Shown here one piece after another: positions 35,552 through 48,489 of a stretch of DNA of 64,000 nucleotides. Numbering within the stretch: the stretch's first letter is position 1; each line of letters starts with the position of its first letter. Made by a program: the position numbers and the translations under genes. Source of the stretch: Nissolia schottii (lineage: Eukaryota > Streptophyta > Magnoliopsida > Fabales > Fabaceae); assembly GCA_003254905.1 (NCBI GenBank), contig QANU01083380.1:165439-229438 (forward strand), written 5' to 3'. Under the pieces are notes generated by a model. It worked only from the letters and a program-made list of their open reading frames with translations. It was not told where the DNA came from and ran no database searches.

Positions 35552-37067
35552 ATAGTTAGATTATAATTAAGAGTTAAAGCTGTGGGGCATTTCCTTTTTA
35601 TCTTTCAATGTTTTAATTTTGTTTCGTTTTATAATTTTCGAACTTAGAACAAATTAGTTGCTATTTCCTGGATTTTGTTAGCCTTGTTACTTGCGGTAAA
35701 TTTTAGTCAGATTTTTGGCTATTGAATTTGTGCTCTCGTTCTCTTCTTGTGGATTGCCCTTAAATTTCAATGTGCATGAAAACGTTTGTGTAATACATTA
35801 TGTGGATGATTTCTTTGAGTTTTTTACTCTTTTGTCCTTGTCAAAGGAACAAATTACCAAAATACTTCGTTGTACTCTCGTTTCCGTTGATGTGGCAGGA
35901 TTTGCCAACCGCGTTGGTGAATTCAGGTAGGCGTGCGTGGTGAATTGTGTTAATAATAGTTAATTTTTTTAAAAAATTTATTTAATTAAAATATAAGCAA
36001 ATATTTTTATTTGTGCTATGTTAGCACATGGTGGTCGAGGAATTCAATATCTAAGAAAATTATGGTTTCTCTGGTAAGGCACAAAAATTCAAAAAATAAT
36101 ATTGCAAAAAGGGCAGGATGCGGGGAATCCATCGATTTAAACTTCGAAGGGTCTAACTGCTTTCTCAATTTTTTTTACCAATACAACAATTACTAAATGC
36201 TTTATTTATTATTTAAGATTAGTTGGAGGTGACAATTTCGATAGACATCTTTTATAGAAGTAATTTACATTACTAATGTAAAAGTCACATTACCAATTTC
36301 AAATCTAAATTACTAGATAGATTATCTCATATTAAATGTCTCCTAGGTGTTTTTATCGCTTTGAGTTAAAATTTAAATAACCTTAATTTAAACTAGGAGG
36401 TGTAGCATGATGATCTAATTTAATAGTGAACGTAGTATTTTAAAAGAATTTGAATAAGATTTTATTCTCACAAAAATGTTACTCCCTCTATTTTTATTTA
36501 CTTGTCCACTTTTTTTATTTTGATATTTTTATAAATATTTATCTACTTTTTAAATTTATATCATATTAATTCTTGTTTTTATTATACTTTTATTAAATAA
36601 ACAATCTTTCTTATGTTTATACATAGTTAAACTCTAACTACCTCCTTATTTTTATATTAAATAAGGGTAATTATATAAAATATTATCAATTTTTTTATAA
36701 TTTTTAATCATTTCTTTAATATCTCTGATGAATAACTTAAAAAAACAGGACGGTCTAAGAGATTGACAGTGGGGTGAAGAATTTTCATGCCGTGAGAAAA
36801 TAACATTCCCAACTTTTGAGGGCCATGTAAGTTCAATTTCATAGTGTACCAAAACAACAACATTCATTTTTTCTTCAATAAATGGCAACCGTTTATACTA
36901 TATCAATATGCAATGGCCGATATATAATTGTAATATGCGTGAATAGAATTTAAATGGCCGTAAGCTAGTAGAAAATTATTTAAAATTCATAAAAATAAAA
37001 TAATTTCATTAATTTATAAGAATTCATATAAATTATTAATATACAATAATAAATAAATACTAGTATA
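35552..37067. other. Intergenic: HSP90 copy 1 3' flank
   Basis: 3' untranslated region followed by about 1.4 kb of AT-rich DNA up to the Mutator-like element. Short frames here (up to 78 codons) have no recognisable content. Confidence 0.55.
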
Positions 37068-37076
37068 AATAAAGTA

Positions 37077-38197
37077 GGGTTAATTAAGTTTTTTATCCCT
37101 ATATTAATTAAGTTTTTTATCCCTGTAATTTGGGAAAGTTTGGTTTTGGTCCCTCTGTGTAAATTTTAGTCCCTGTAAAATTTGAAAATTTGGTTTTAGT
37201 CCCTGGGGTGGGGTGAGGGTTGACTGGGCTGACGTGGCGCTGACGCGGCGNNNNNNNNNNNNNNNNNNNNNNNNNNNNNNNNNNNNNNNNNNNNNNNNNN
37301 NNNNNNNNNNNNNNNNNNNNNNNNNNNNNNNNNNNNNNNNNNNNNNNNNNNNNNNNNNNNNNNNNNNNNNNNNNNNNNNNNNNNNNNNNNNNNNNNNNNN
37401 NNNNNNNNNNNNNNNNNNNNNNNNNNNNNNNNNNNNNNNNNNNNNNNNNNNNNNNNNNNNNNNNNNNNNNNNNNNNNNNNNNNNNNNNNNNNNNNNNNNN
37501 NNNNNNNNNNNNNNNNNNNNNNNNNNNNNNNNNNNNNNNNNNNNNNNNNNNNNNNNNNNNNNNNNNNNNNNNNNNNNNNNNNNNNNNNNNNNNNNNNNNN
37601 NNNNNNNNNNNNNNNNNNNNNNNNNNNNNNNNNNNNNNNNNNNNNNNNNNNNNNNNNNNNNNNNNNNNNNNNNNNNNNNNNNNNNNNNNNNNNNNNNNNN
37701 NNNNNNNNNNNNNNNNNNNNNNNNNNNNNNNNNNNNNNNNNNNNNNNNNNNNNNNNNNNNNNNNNNNNNNNNNNNNNNNNNNNNNNNNNNNNNNNNNNNN
37801 NNNNNNNNNNNNNNNNNNNNNNNNNNNNNNNNNNNNNNNNNNNNNNNNNNNNNNNNNNNNNNNNNNNNNNNNNNNNNNNNNNNNNNNNNNNNNNNNNNNN
37901 NNNNNGGTGGGGCAGGAGGGAGGGAGGAAGGTCGGCGAGGAGAGTGGGCGAGGAGGGTGGGGGAGGGTTTTTTTTTAAAATTTTTAAATTAATTTTGAGT
38001 CGGGTCGGGTCGGGTTTGGGTTGGGTTTTGGGTTATGTCACGTGGCGCGCCGCGTCAGCGCCACGTTAGCCCAGTCAACCCTCACTCCACCCCAGGGACT
38101 AAAACCAAATTTTCAAATTTTACAGGGACTAAAATTTACACAGAGGGACCAAAACCAAACTTTCCTAAATTACAGGGATGAAAAACTTAATTAACCC
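37077..38197. mobile_element. Mutator-like element (MULE), long inverted repeats, 9-bp target duplication, gap inside
   Basis: Both ends begin GGGTTAATTAAGTTTTT and continue through GGTCCCT and TTTTAGTCCCTG words as long terminal inverted repeats: about 174 bases at the left (37077-37250) and 150 at the right (38048-38197). The left copy is longer because a 24-base end segment is duplicated. The direct repeat AATAAAGTA (37068-37076 and 38198-38206) is a 9-base target duplication, the Mutator superfamily mark. The interior is 655 N (37251-37905) plus a short GC-rich purine stretch. No transposase is visible, but the gap could hide internal sequence. Confidence 0.88.
37251..37905. other. Assembly gap (655 N)
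   Basis: A run of undetermined bases inside the MULE between its inverted repeats. The hairpin-forming, GC-rich flanks probably caused the assembly to fail here. The true length may differ from 655. Confidence 0.99.
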
Positions 38198-38484
38198 AAT
38201 AAAGTATATAGTCTTTTCTATATTGATTGAATAATATTGTATAAATGTTTTTGGAATAAACTTAATACTACAAATAAAGTATATCCTGCAACCAATGACT
38301 CAAAACCAGTAGTAAAACCAAGTCCCATAAAAAAAGAGAAAGTAGTTAAACCAAGTCCAAGGCCCAATGGGTAGTTCTGAATAAAGTGAAACCCCCACCA
38401 AAAAAAAGCGTAGTATAGTGCAAAAACAAATAAAAAATTGAGCATTGCACCACAAAGGAAAAAATAGAGTTGGTTAGCAAAATA

Positions 38485-38497
38485 GAAGGATCTAGAA
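38485..38497 (+). promoter_or_regulatory. Heat-shock-element-like site, HSP90 copy 2
   Basis: GAAGGATCTAGAA, 161 bases before the ATG, within the same 19-base block (38479-38497) as in front of copy 1, although the DNA around it has diverged. Confidence 0.55.
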
Positions 38498-38528
38498 ACC
38501 GGCCTAGAAGACAACCTAACACTTGTGA

Positions 38529-38536
38529 TATAAATA
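38529..38536 (+). promoter_or_regulatory. TATA box of HSP90 copy 2
   Basis: TATAAATA lies 117 bases before the ATG and about 30 bases downstream of the heat-shock-like element, a normal arrangement for a heat-shock promoter. Copy 1 has only a weak TTATAC word at the matching place. Confidence 0.6.
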
Positions 38537-38645
38537 ATCTGTCCCCACTTCCTTTCTCGTCCTCTTGCATCACTCTTCTTCTTCACTCTGAAACCCTACC
38601 TTCTCTGCTTCTCCTTCTCGCCGCGTCTTCTTCGATCGATAGGCA

Positions 38646-41435
38646 ATGGCGGAAGCTGAGACGTTCGCTTTCCAGGCTGAGATCAACCAGCTCCTTAGTC
38701 TCATCATCAACACCTTCTACAGCAACAAGGAGATCTTCCTTCGCGAGCTCATCAGCAACGCTTCTGATGTAAGTTTCTTCACTACATCTTCTCGTTTCAT
38801 CGGCACCTTTACACCTCGTTTACCCTAATTTTGTGTAATTTTTTTGTGGCCTTAGATTTCTTTGATCTAGTTATGCTTAGGTTTTTCGTTGAATTTTATG
38901 CTTAATCGTGATTTTATAATGATTACGGATTTTCTGTTAAATTTGTATGGTTATTGCTCAAACTCGGAAGGTTTCTCTAATTTGCGTGCATTACCTTGAA
39001 GCTGATGAGCTATTGTTTCATCAGAATGTAATCAATGTGGTTTTAACTTGCTAGTGATGCTTTAAATGGCGTTGTTCTTTCGTATCAAATACATGGTGAT
39101 AGTTTTATATTTGGAGTTACTTAGTTCAGATTTAAATTTTGTTTAGCTACATAATATTAATTCCACTTGGTACTAGTCATGAGAATACACAAGCATTTAT
39201 CATAATTTTATAGCGTTTGTTCCTGCTCTGGACTGAGGTACTGATGGTACTATCGATATCTTTACCATGTTGGAATGTTTGCTGAATTTTTGGTTTTATT
39301 GTGGAATAAATGTGAATGTATTCTGAGTTCTGCCATCTTTGGCTGTTTTGATTCAGGCTTTGGACAAGATTCGATTTGAGAGCCTCACAGACAAGAGCAA
39401 GCTTGATGCTCAGCCAGAGTTGTTCATCCACATTATTCCTGACAAGACTAACAACACACTGTCCATTGTCGACAGTGGTATTGGCATGACCAAGGCTGGT
39501 AAGATAACTTCTGTTATCACTTTTACGGAAGTTATTGTGTGGTGCCCGGTATGATAATTAATCTCCTCTAATGCTTGTGTGTCATGTTTTCCAGATTTGG
39601 TGAACAACCTGGGTACTATTGCAAGGTCTGGGACCAAGGAATTCATGGAAGCCTTGGCTGCTGGTGCTGATGTGAGCATGATTGGACAGTTTGGTGTTGG
39701 TTTCTACTCGGCTTATCTGGTGGCCGAGAAGGTTATTGTTACAACAAAACATAATGATGATGAACAGTATGTGTGGGAGTCCCAAGCTGGTGGATCATTC
39801 ACTATCACAAGGGATACAACTGGTGAGAATCTTGGCAGGGGAACTAAGATAACTTTGTTTCTCAAGGAAGATCAGCTAGAGTATCTCGAGGAACGCCGTC
39901 TTAAGGACTTGGTAAAGAAGCATTCCGAATTCATCAGCTACCCAATTTCTCTTTGGATTGAGAAGACTATTGAAAAGGAGATATCTGATGATGAGGATGA
40001 GGAAGAAAAGAAGGAAGAAGAGGGTAAAGTTGAGGATGTCGATGAAGACAAGGAGGAGGAGGAGAAGAAAAAGAAGACTATCAAGGAAGTATCACATGAG
40101 TGGTCGTTGGTGAACAAGCAGAAGCCCATTTGGATGAGGAAGCCTGAAGAGATCACAAAAGAAGAATATGCTGCTTTCTACAAGAGTCTCACCAATGACT
40201 GGGAAGAGCATTTGGCTGTGAAGCATTTCTCTGTTGAGGGCCAGCTGGAGTTTAAGGCTGTCCTCTTTGTACCCAAGAGGGCGCCATTCGACCTCTTTGA
40301 CACAAAGAAGAAGCCCAACAACATCAAGCTGTATGTTCGTCGTGTCTTCATCATGGACAACTGTGAGGAGTTGATGCCCGAATATCTTGCCTTTGTCAAG
40401 GGTATTGTGGACTCTGAGGATCTTCCACTCAACATTTCTAGAGAAATGCTGCAGCAGAACAAAATCCTTAAGGTCATCCGTAAGAACTTGGTCAAGAAGT
40501 GCATCGAACTCTTCTTTGAAATTGCTGAGAACAAGGAGGACTATGATAAGTTCTATGAGGCCTTCTCTAAGAACTTGAAACTTGGCATTCACGAGGATTC
40601 TCAGAACAAGACAAAGATTGCTGAATTGCTGAGGTACCATTCATCCAAGAGTGGTGATGAGTTGACAAGCCTCAAGGACTACGTGACAAGGATGAAGGAA
40701 GGACAAAATGACATCTACTACATTACAGGTGAAAGCAAGAAAGCTGTTGAGAACTCCCCCTTCCTGGAGAAGCTTAAGAAGAAGGGGTATGAGGTGCTCT
40801 ACATGGTTGATGCTATTGATGAATATGCTGTTGGTCAGCTTAAGGAATTTGAGGGAAAGAAATTGGTCTCTGCCACTAAGGAAGGATTGAAACTCGATGA
40901 GAGTGAAGATGAGAAGAAGCAGCAGGAAGAACTGAAGGAGAAGTTTGACGGTCTCTGCAAGGTGATCAAGGATGTCTTGGGTGACAAGGTTGAGAAAGTT
41001 GTGGTATCTGACCGTGTGGTTGATTCCCCTTGCTGTCTTGTGACCGGTGAGTACGGTTGGACTGCCAACATGGAAAGGATTATGAAAGCGCAGGCATTGA
41101 GGGATAGCAGCATGGCAGGTTACATGTCAAGCAAGAAGACAATGGAGATAAACCCCGAGAACCCCATCATGGAGGAGCTCAGGAAGCGTGCTGATGCTGA
41201 CAAGAATGACAAGTCTGTGAAGGATCTTGTTCTCTTGCTCTTTGAGACCTCTCTGCTAACTTCTGGGTTCAGCCTCGATGATCCAAACACTTTCGGTAAC
41301 AGGATTCACAGGATGCTGAAGCTCGGACTGAGCATTGATGAGGATGCTGCCGAGGGAGATGCAGATGCTGACATGCCGCCTCTGGAAGTTGCGGACGCAG
41401 ATGCTGAGGGTAGCAAGATGGAAGAAGTCGATTAA
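38646..41435 (+). CDS. HSP90: Cytosolic heat shock protein 90, tandem copy 2
   Basis: Second cytosolic HSP90 gene, with the same exon plan as copy 1: 38646-38768, 39357-39498, 39595-41435; 701 residues. Exon 1 and exon 2 have identical lengths in both copies (123 and 142 bases), so the introns are at homologous sites, but the intron sequences no longer align. The GHKL motifs, middle domain and final SKMEEVD are intact. Protein differences from copy 1 are few: REL for REI, NNTLS for SNTLT, a shifted K/E in the acidic linker, a K-to-Q in EKKQQEE, and a reworked acidic tail before SKMEEVD with two extra residues. The middle of exon 3 is almost identical to copy 1 even at silent sites, unlike its two ends. 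The promoter has a clear TATA box and a heat-shock-like element, suggesting stress induction (inference). Confidence 0.97.
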
Positions 41436-41499
41436 ACCTGACACTTTAGAATGTAGTGACACTCAGGAACAGTCTCTTGGTTTTTCTTATGCGTTTGTT

Positions 41500-41540
41500 T
41501 TTATTATTATTATTATTATTATTATTGCTATTATTATTTT
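41500..41540. repeat. (ATT)n microsatellite in HSP90 copy 2 3' region
   Basis: About nine ATT units, one interrupted, starting some 65 bases after the stop codon and so probably inside the 3' untranslated region. Confidence 0.85.
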
Positions 41541-42106
41541 CGCAATGTGGACATCTTAGGTGCAATTACCTGGATTTGTTTTATCTAGATATTTTGTTTT
41601 CAATATTTTTGGCTATTTAATTTGTGCCTTTCTTTTTCTTGATTTAAATTAAATATTTCCAAGCAAAATTTATTTTATGTTGTCTTATGTGGTTTGAGAA
41701 AGTGATAAGGTGTAGATATGTTTTAATATGTTCAAATGAGGCTGCTTCTAATATGGTCTAGGTGGATTATTCGGACCAAATTGGTTTAGGTATTAAAAAA
41801 TTAATTTATTTTTTTGCAAAATTACTATTATATCTTCATTTCCATTTCCTCTCTCATTTCCCTTTGGAGGTGGTGTCGTTTTCTTCCTCCTTTTCCTTCC
41901 TCTCTCTCTCTCTCATCTCCACCCTCTCCTCTACATCTCTTTTCTCTTGCTCTATCTCTTTTTATCCTTTTGCGACTAGTGTCTTTGCCATGTTGGCGAT
42001 GGGGTTTCTTTCCACCTCTACCAGATCTCTCTCTTCCCTTCACCGTCTCTCTTTGGTTGTTTGCATGTGTGTGTTTGGTTTGGATTCTTTGTTCTGAGAG
42101 TTTCTT

Positions 42107-42540
42107 TCTTTGCAGGTGGGTGAGCTTGGTGGTGGAGGGTGGTGATGGTGGGGGTTGTTGATGGGGGATGGTGGTGGTGGTGGTGATTCTTGCCGTGTAG
42201 GGGTGGTAGTGGCGATCAAATCTGTGATGGTGGATCAGATCTGGGGTTATTAATGGTGGATTGGAGGGTGGATGATGGAGGATGGTGGTAGTGTGCTCTC
42301 TCCCGATCTATTTTGTCTCTCTCAAGCTCACTCTCTCTTGGTCTGTTAGTGTGTGTGAAAGGTGATGGTTAAGGAGGATGACCGCGACGACGATGATGGT
42401 GATGTTCTATTCTCTTTTTTTTTTGGCCTCAAATTTCTCTCTCAAATTGGGGCTGTTGATGGTGGATGGTGGTGATGGTGGGTATGGAGGATGGTGGTGG
42501 TGGTGATGATGCCAATGTGGGCGAAGGTGGAAGAGGGGGT
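42107..42540. repeat. GGTGGT/GATGGT low-complexity tract
   Basis: Strand-biased G/T/A triplet repeats with clusters at about 42115-42200, 42255-42290 and 42455-42510. This is imperfect microsatellite DNA next to a pyrimidine-rich block, so the two halves together are purine/pyrimidine asymmetric. Confidence 0.7.
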
Positions 42541-43343
42541 AAGAGTTAGGATATGATTAGAAAATTAAAAGGATGGAAAGGAGTAAAATTAGTAAATGTA
42601 ATAAAATATTATTAAAATATAAATAAAAATTATTATATATTATATAATTATTTGTTAGATTTAATCTTAGTCATCTTAGTCATCTATTTGTGTTTTGGCC
42701 GGCTAAGATGTTAAAACCAATTTAGTACAAGTAACCACCTGAACCATGATATGATAGCCTTTGCTGTTCATATGATGTTATCGTATTCGTAACTCACTCA
42801 TCACGTCGACCTTGCTCTCAATTTTGAATGATATATTTCAATGGATGTCTTTATTCAAAATTGTTTTCAATCTTGGTCGAAAATGATAGCTTTGCTTTAA
42901 AACTTTTTCAGATCGGGAACAGATATTTCCCACTTGCAACCTACAAGTTGTAGTGCATGTATGTCGATACGAATTCAAGACTTTTTCATCAAAGGATGAG
43001 TTATAGCAAAACTGGACTCATATAATGTATGCCTTCCAAGTAAAGGCCGATTCTAAGTGTTGATCAAAAAGCAATTGAGTGATTTCTAATACGTTTTGTC
43101 GTGGTATCACTGAACTAATGTATTAATGGGGAAAAGTGTGGAAGTTTCAAGCAAAAAAAATCTAATGTATTGAGAAAGTTTAACCACTGGATATGAATCA
43201 ACAAAACCAAAATATCTAGTTCAAATAAATAATCAAAGCAAATCTCTGCTATGTCCTTTTTTTACATAAAGGGGCGGGCTCTCTAAGTCCACACAGGCAA
43301 TGAAACCGTTGGAGAAGTAATCAAGTAAATGGTTGCTTGAACT

Positions 43344-45342
<1,999 letters not shown>

Positions 45343-45462
45343 GATAACTCTTTGAATTGTAAATCAAAACACTCCATAACTGTTCCAAAAACAAATCAAT
45401 TAGATACTAAATTTAGTCCATTCATAATAAAATCATCATAAATGGGCACAGGGCAAGTGAAC

Positions 45463-45618
45463 CTTGTAACCATTTCCAACTGCAGCCGAGAAACCCCAAA
45501 TGCCAAGATCTGTGAAACTTGGAGACCCCACTGAGATCAAAATCTGCTTTAAGAATCGAAAGAAAATATCTACATAAGAACACGCAAAGAACAATATCCA
45601 TGCTTCAAATGGGATCAT
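45463..45618 (-). other. Possible alternative first exon of the CBL gene
   Basis: An ATG at 45618 opens 52 codons without a stop, ending at a GT donor (AAG|GTTCAC) in phase 0. Joined to the TTGCAG|TGC acceptor at the CBL start region, it would fuse a hydrophobic leader (MIPFEAWILFFACSYVDIFF, then GSPSFTDLGIWGFSAAVG) to CIEGLKH. An acceptor at 45544 could make 45463-45543 a separate 27-codon exon. The donor is weak and no expression is known. Confidence 0.3.
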
Positions 45619-45776
45619 AACTTATTTTCAAATAGCTCATTACATCACACTAGAAGCACTCAACACTCAAGAGACTGTAAATTATGTATTGCAATCTTCC
45701 TTTCCCTTCAAAGCACATGCAATGAATTATATAGATACTTTTTTGCACTGCAATGGATGTTTTCTCGAATGCATAA

Positions 45777-45842
45777 ACACACATACATACACACATACAT
45801 ACAGACATACATACATACATACCTACCTACCTACCTACCTAT
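45777..45842. repeat. (ACAT)n / (CTAC)n microsatellite
   Basis: Tetranucleotide runs of ACAT with variants, then four CTAC units, in the region 5' of the CBL start codon. Likely polymorphic. Confidence 0.88.
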
Positions 45843-46183
45843 TACTGTTGGAATATGAAAGTCGGGAATTACAGCACAAAATAAGTAAAAGCTGATTAGA
45901 AATAAATACGAGAAATAATAATGAATAGTAAAGAAAAGGAAAACTAGAGATACATGTAGGGAAATAACTTTCAAACACCGCAATGGCATGTATGTACTCA
46001 GTACTCACAACTAAACCCAGAGGTTAGATTATTAGGAACAACACCATGAGTGCAGTTCCATTAGCAGCCTAATCTCTGAAGCTGAAGATATAAGCTAGTT
46101 GACAGTGGAAACACCGAGGTAGAATCAATATTTGCTAACCCTGCAACTGCCCAAAACTCCTTAAAATTGTTTCCATGTTTGTG

Positions 46184-46362
46184 CAAGGAGAAATTCTAGT
46201 GTGGTGCAGGAGCGCCAAGCTAGATATGCTCTAGACCACACATTGAATGACATTTAGCATCAAGTGGTGGGTCCTCCCAAAATAGAGGCTGAAATGTCAT
46301 TCAATATATGGTCCGAAACATATCCAGCTTGATGCTCCAGCACCATACAAGAATTTCTCTTG
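46184..46362. mobile_element. Hairpin MITE, family C copy 1, in the CBL 5' region
   Basis: Arms of about 70 bases: AGGAGAAATTCTAGTGTGGT at the left, against the complement of AAGAGAAATTCTTGTATGGT at the right. The inner arms pair through GAATGACATTT and AAATGTCATTC. It lies between the probable leader exon and the CBL start codon. A second member of the same family is at 61054-61226. Confidence 0.82.
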
Positions 46363-47015
46363 TGAAAATCCTCTGGGCACCAGACTTTGATTTCAATTGA
46401 TGAATCCCAACTGCAACCAAACTCATAACAAATACTTTAATACAAACAAACAAAGACCCTAACACTTGATGATGCCCGAAACACTCACGTCCTCCTTCTA
46501 CTTAAAGTAGCTCAACACATTAATAATGACCTTCACATCTAACAAATTCATAGAACCAACCACCACCCAAGATGCTAACAACTAAAAATCTTAGAAACCG
46601 AAAACAGTAACATCTCTCTCATGCATGCAACCACAAGCCACTGATCCATGAAACGGATAAAACACGGATCCATGGTTCCCATATCCAGCTTCACATAGAA
46701 AACATGCCAGAGAATCACATTAGAGCAATCCCAAGTCAAAACTCAACACCACGTGATATAAAATCAAAATCAAAATCAAAATTTGCAAACTTTGGAGATT
46801 CACAATTCACGGCAATTCAGAAACCCATATGCAATCTAAGCTCAACCGATCTATATAAACCATCGAGAAACCAACACGGAGAAAAAACAAAAAGGAATGG
46901 AATTTAAGGGAATCCCGAGACCCCCACGTCGGAATTCATCACAATCAATCTCTGTTTCTGAGATTTCTGAGTAAAGGAAGCATAAAAACGAAGTGGGTGT
47001 AGATAAAAATCTCAC

Positions 47016-47120
47016 CTTTGGAGGCAGAGGAAGAAGCTTTATGAGTGTAGCTGAAAAGGGTTTTCTCTACTCTTCTCTTCTGTGTGATGTGTGAAACACA
47101 AAGGGGTTGTGTTTTTTTTG
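47016..47120 (-). other. Probable 5' leader exon of the CBL gene
   Basis: On the minus strand, CT-rich leader-like DNA ends in CCTCCAAAG followed by the donor GTGAG (boundary at 47016). No ATG stays open in it. A leader intron of about 1.6 kb would then precede the coding start. The upstream limit is a guess. Confidence 0.45.
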
Positions 47121-47707
47121 CAGCGAATGAAGAATCCCTTTGGCGTTGTGGGGGAAGGGTGACGAAAGTGATATGAAAGATGATTACTGACAGATAGAAT
47201 ACAACTTGGAATGCAGCTCACTCTGTTCTCTGACAGATAATATTATGAATAATAACCTAAAAAGAAATAAATATATATATATATAGACACACCTAAAAGC
47301 AAATATCAATGATAAGTTTTTTTTTTAGAAAAATTGTAAATCGTCCCTAAACAAAAATATTGGGACAAAAAATAATCTTTTAAAACTTGAAGTTTAAGCA
47401 AAGTTTATTATAATCAGGGTTGGTAAAATCTCAATTTAATCTTAAGGTCCAACAGTTTTACTCAATATTATCAATTAGATCAAACAATTTTACGATTTAA
47501 ATTGTGTTACAATTTTATCTTTTATATTCTTATTTTGCTCCTACAATATTTTGTATGATCTCGATTTTAACCATCTTAATTGTGATGAATTTGGATTTTT
47601 TTATGTTCAAAATGAATGTAACAATATCATGTAACGAAATATAAAGACTTTGAAATCCACTCGCAGTGGTGAGAGACTTGTGTTTAAGGGGTGTGCAATA
47701 ACATTTT

Positions 47708-48489
47708 TAGGTGGTGTGTGGTAACATTCTTAGGTAACTTGTATTTTTGGGAATGAAAATTGCCTCAATTTCATTCTCATCTCTCTCATTAGATTGTTTG
47801 ATTACCATGTGATTAGAATGTTTTGACACATGAAAATGCCAAATTGTCCCTAAACCTAGTACCATAGGTCAACACCATTCGTCAGTCGACCACCACCAAT
47901 TGACGACAGACCACTACTCGAAAAAGTGACGGACCACCGACAGCGACAAACCACCTGACGGCGAAAGACCACTGCCGATGACAATGGACCACCACCGGAC
48001 TGCGATAGACCACCGTCAGATGACATCGAACCACCTTTGATTCACCATTGAAAGACGACCGACCACTGCCAGACCACTGTAGGACTACGACAGAACACTG
48101 TCGGAAGGCACCAAACTAACGCCATAACGCACTGAACCACTGCTGGACCACCACTCAACAGTGCTAGGTTAATGTTGGATGACGACGGGCCACCGTCGGA
48201 CAATGCCAGGTTAATGTCAGATGGTGACAGACCACCGCTGAGCAGCACTAGACCACCGCCCAATAGTGCTAAGTTAATGCTAGATAGTGATGGACCACCA
48301 CTTACATACATCGTTTTATCATGAGTATTTTTGTAAAAATATATTGTAATCTTGAGAATATTGCTAAGAATTCAATTTGCAACCCAAAACTTTTAAAACA
48401 TATTCTTGATAAAGCTGTTCCATGAATAGCATTTCTAAGTATAGTATTCTTGGGAATAAAAAAGATTACGCAAACCACACACCACCTTA
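47708..48489. mobile_element. Nonautonomous TIR element carrying an internal minisatellite
   Basis: The left end TAGGTGGTGTGTGG and the right end, whose complement is AAGGTGGTGTGTGG, are inverted. A second pairing, TTTTTGGGAAT against the complement of ATTCCCAAGAAT, lies further in. Total about 780 bases. The middle (47876-48302) is an imperfect GACCACC-rich tandem array, far less AT-rich than the flanks. No transposase and no clear target duplication, so the superfamily is open. Confidence 0.5.
47876..48302. repeat. GACCACC-rich degenerate minisatellite
   Basis: The word GACCACC or a close variant recurs every 20-30 bases. In the right half a longer unit of about 57 bases contains GCTAGGTTAATG-like and GATGACGAC-like words. 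Read on the minus strand, the longer unit gives a repeated SSINLALL / SDINLALS peptide pattern, which I take as a by-product of the DNA repeat rather than a protein. Confidence 0.7.

Larger units (their letters stand above)
41436..43343. other. Convergent intergenic region with GGT/GAT-rich low-complexity DNA
   Basis: HSP90 copy 2 and the CBL gene point into this spacer. A CT-rich block (41830-42060) is followed by G-rich simple sequence (about 42107-42540) built of GGT, GAT and GGA triplets. Frames through it reach 115 codons but are simple-sequence artefacts. No supported gene. Confidence 0.6.

Noticed and set aside
37213..37992. A 259-codon open frame through the gap
   Set aside because: It is made mostly of N. 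The real bases on each side belong to the arms and interior of the Mutator-like element.
41762..42161. Frames of 111-115 codons after HSP90 copy 2
   Set aside because: They are built from CT-rich and GGT-rich simple sequence with Ser/Phe/Leu runs and have no domain.
47876..48302. CRISPR-like spaced repeats
   Set aside because: The repeats are degenerate, unevenly spaced and in plant nuclear DNA with no cas genes. It is a minisatellite.
48042..48311. Repetitive minus-strand frame with SSINLALL-type units
   Set aside because: The peptide repeat follows the DNA minisatellite; there is no start context or conserved domain.
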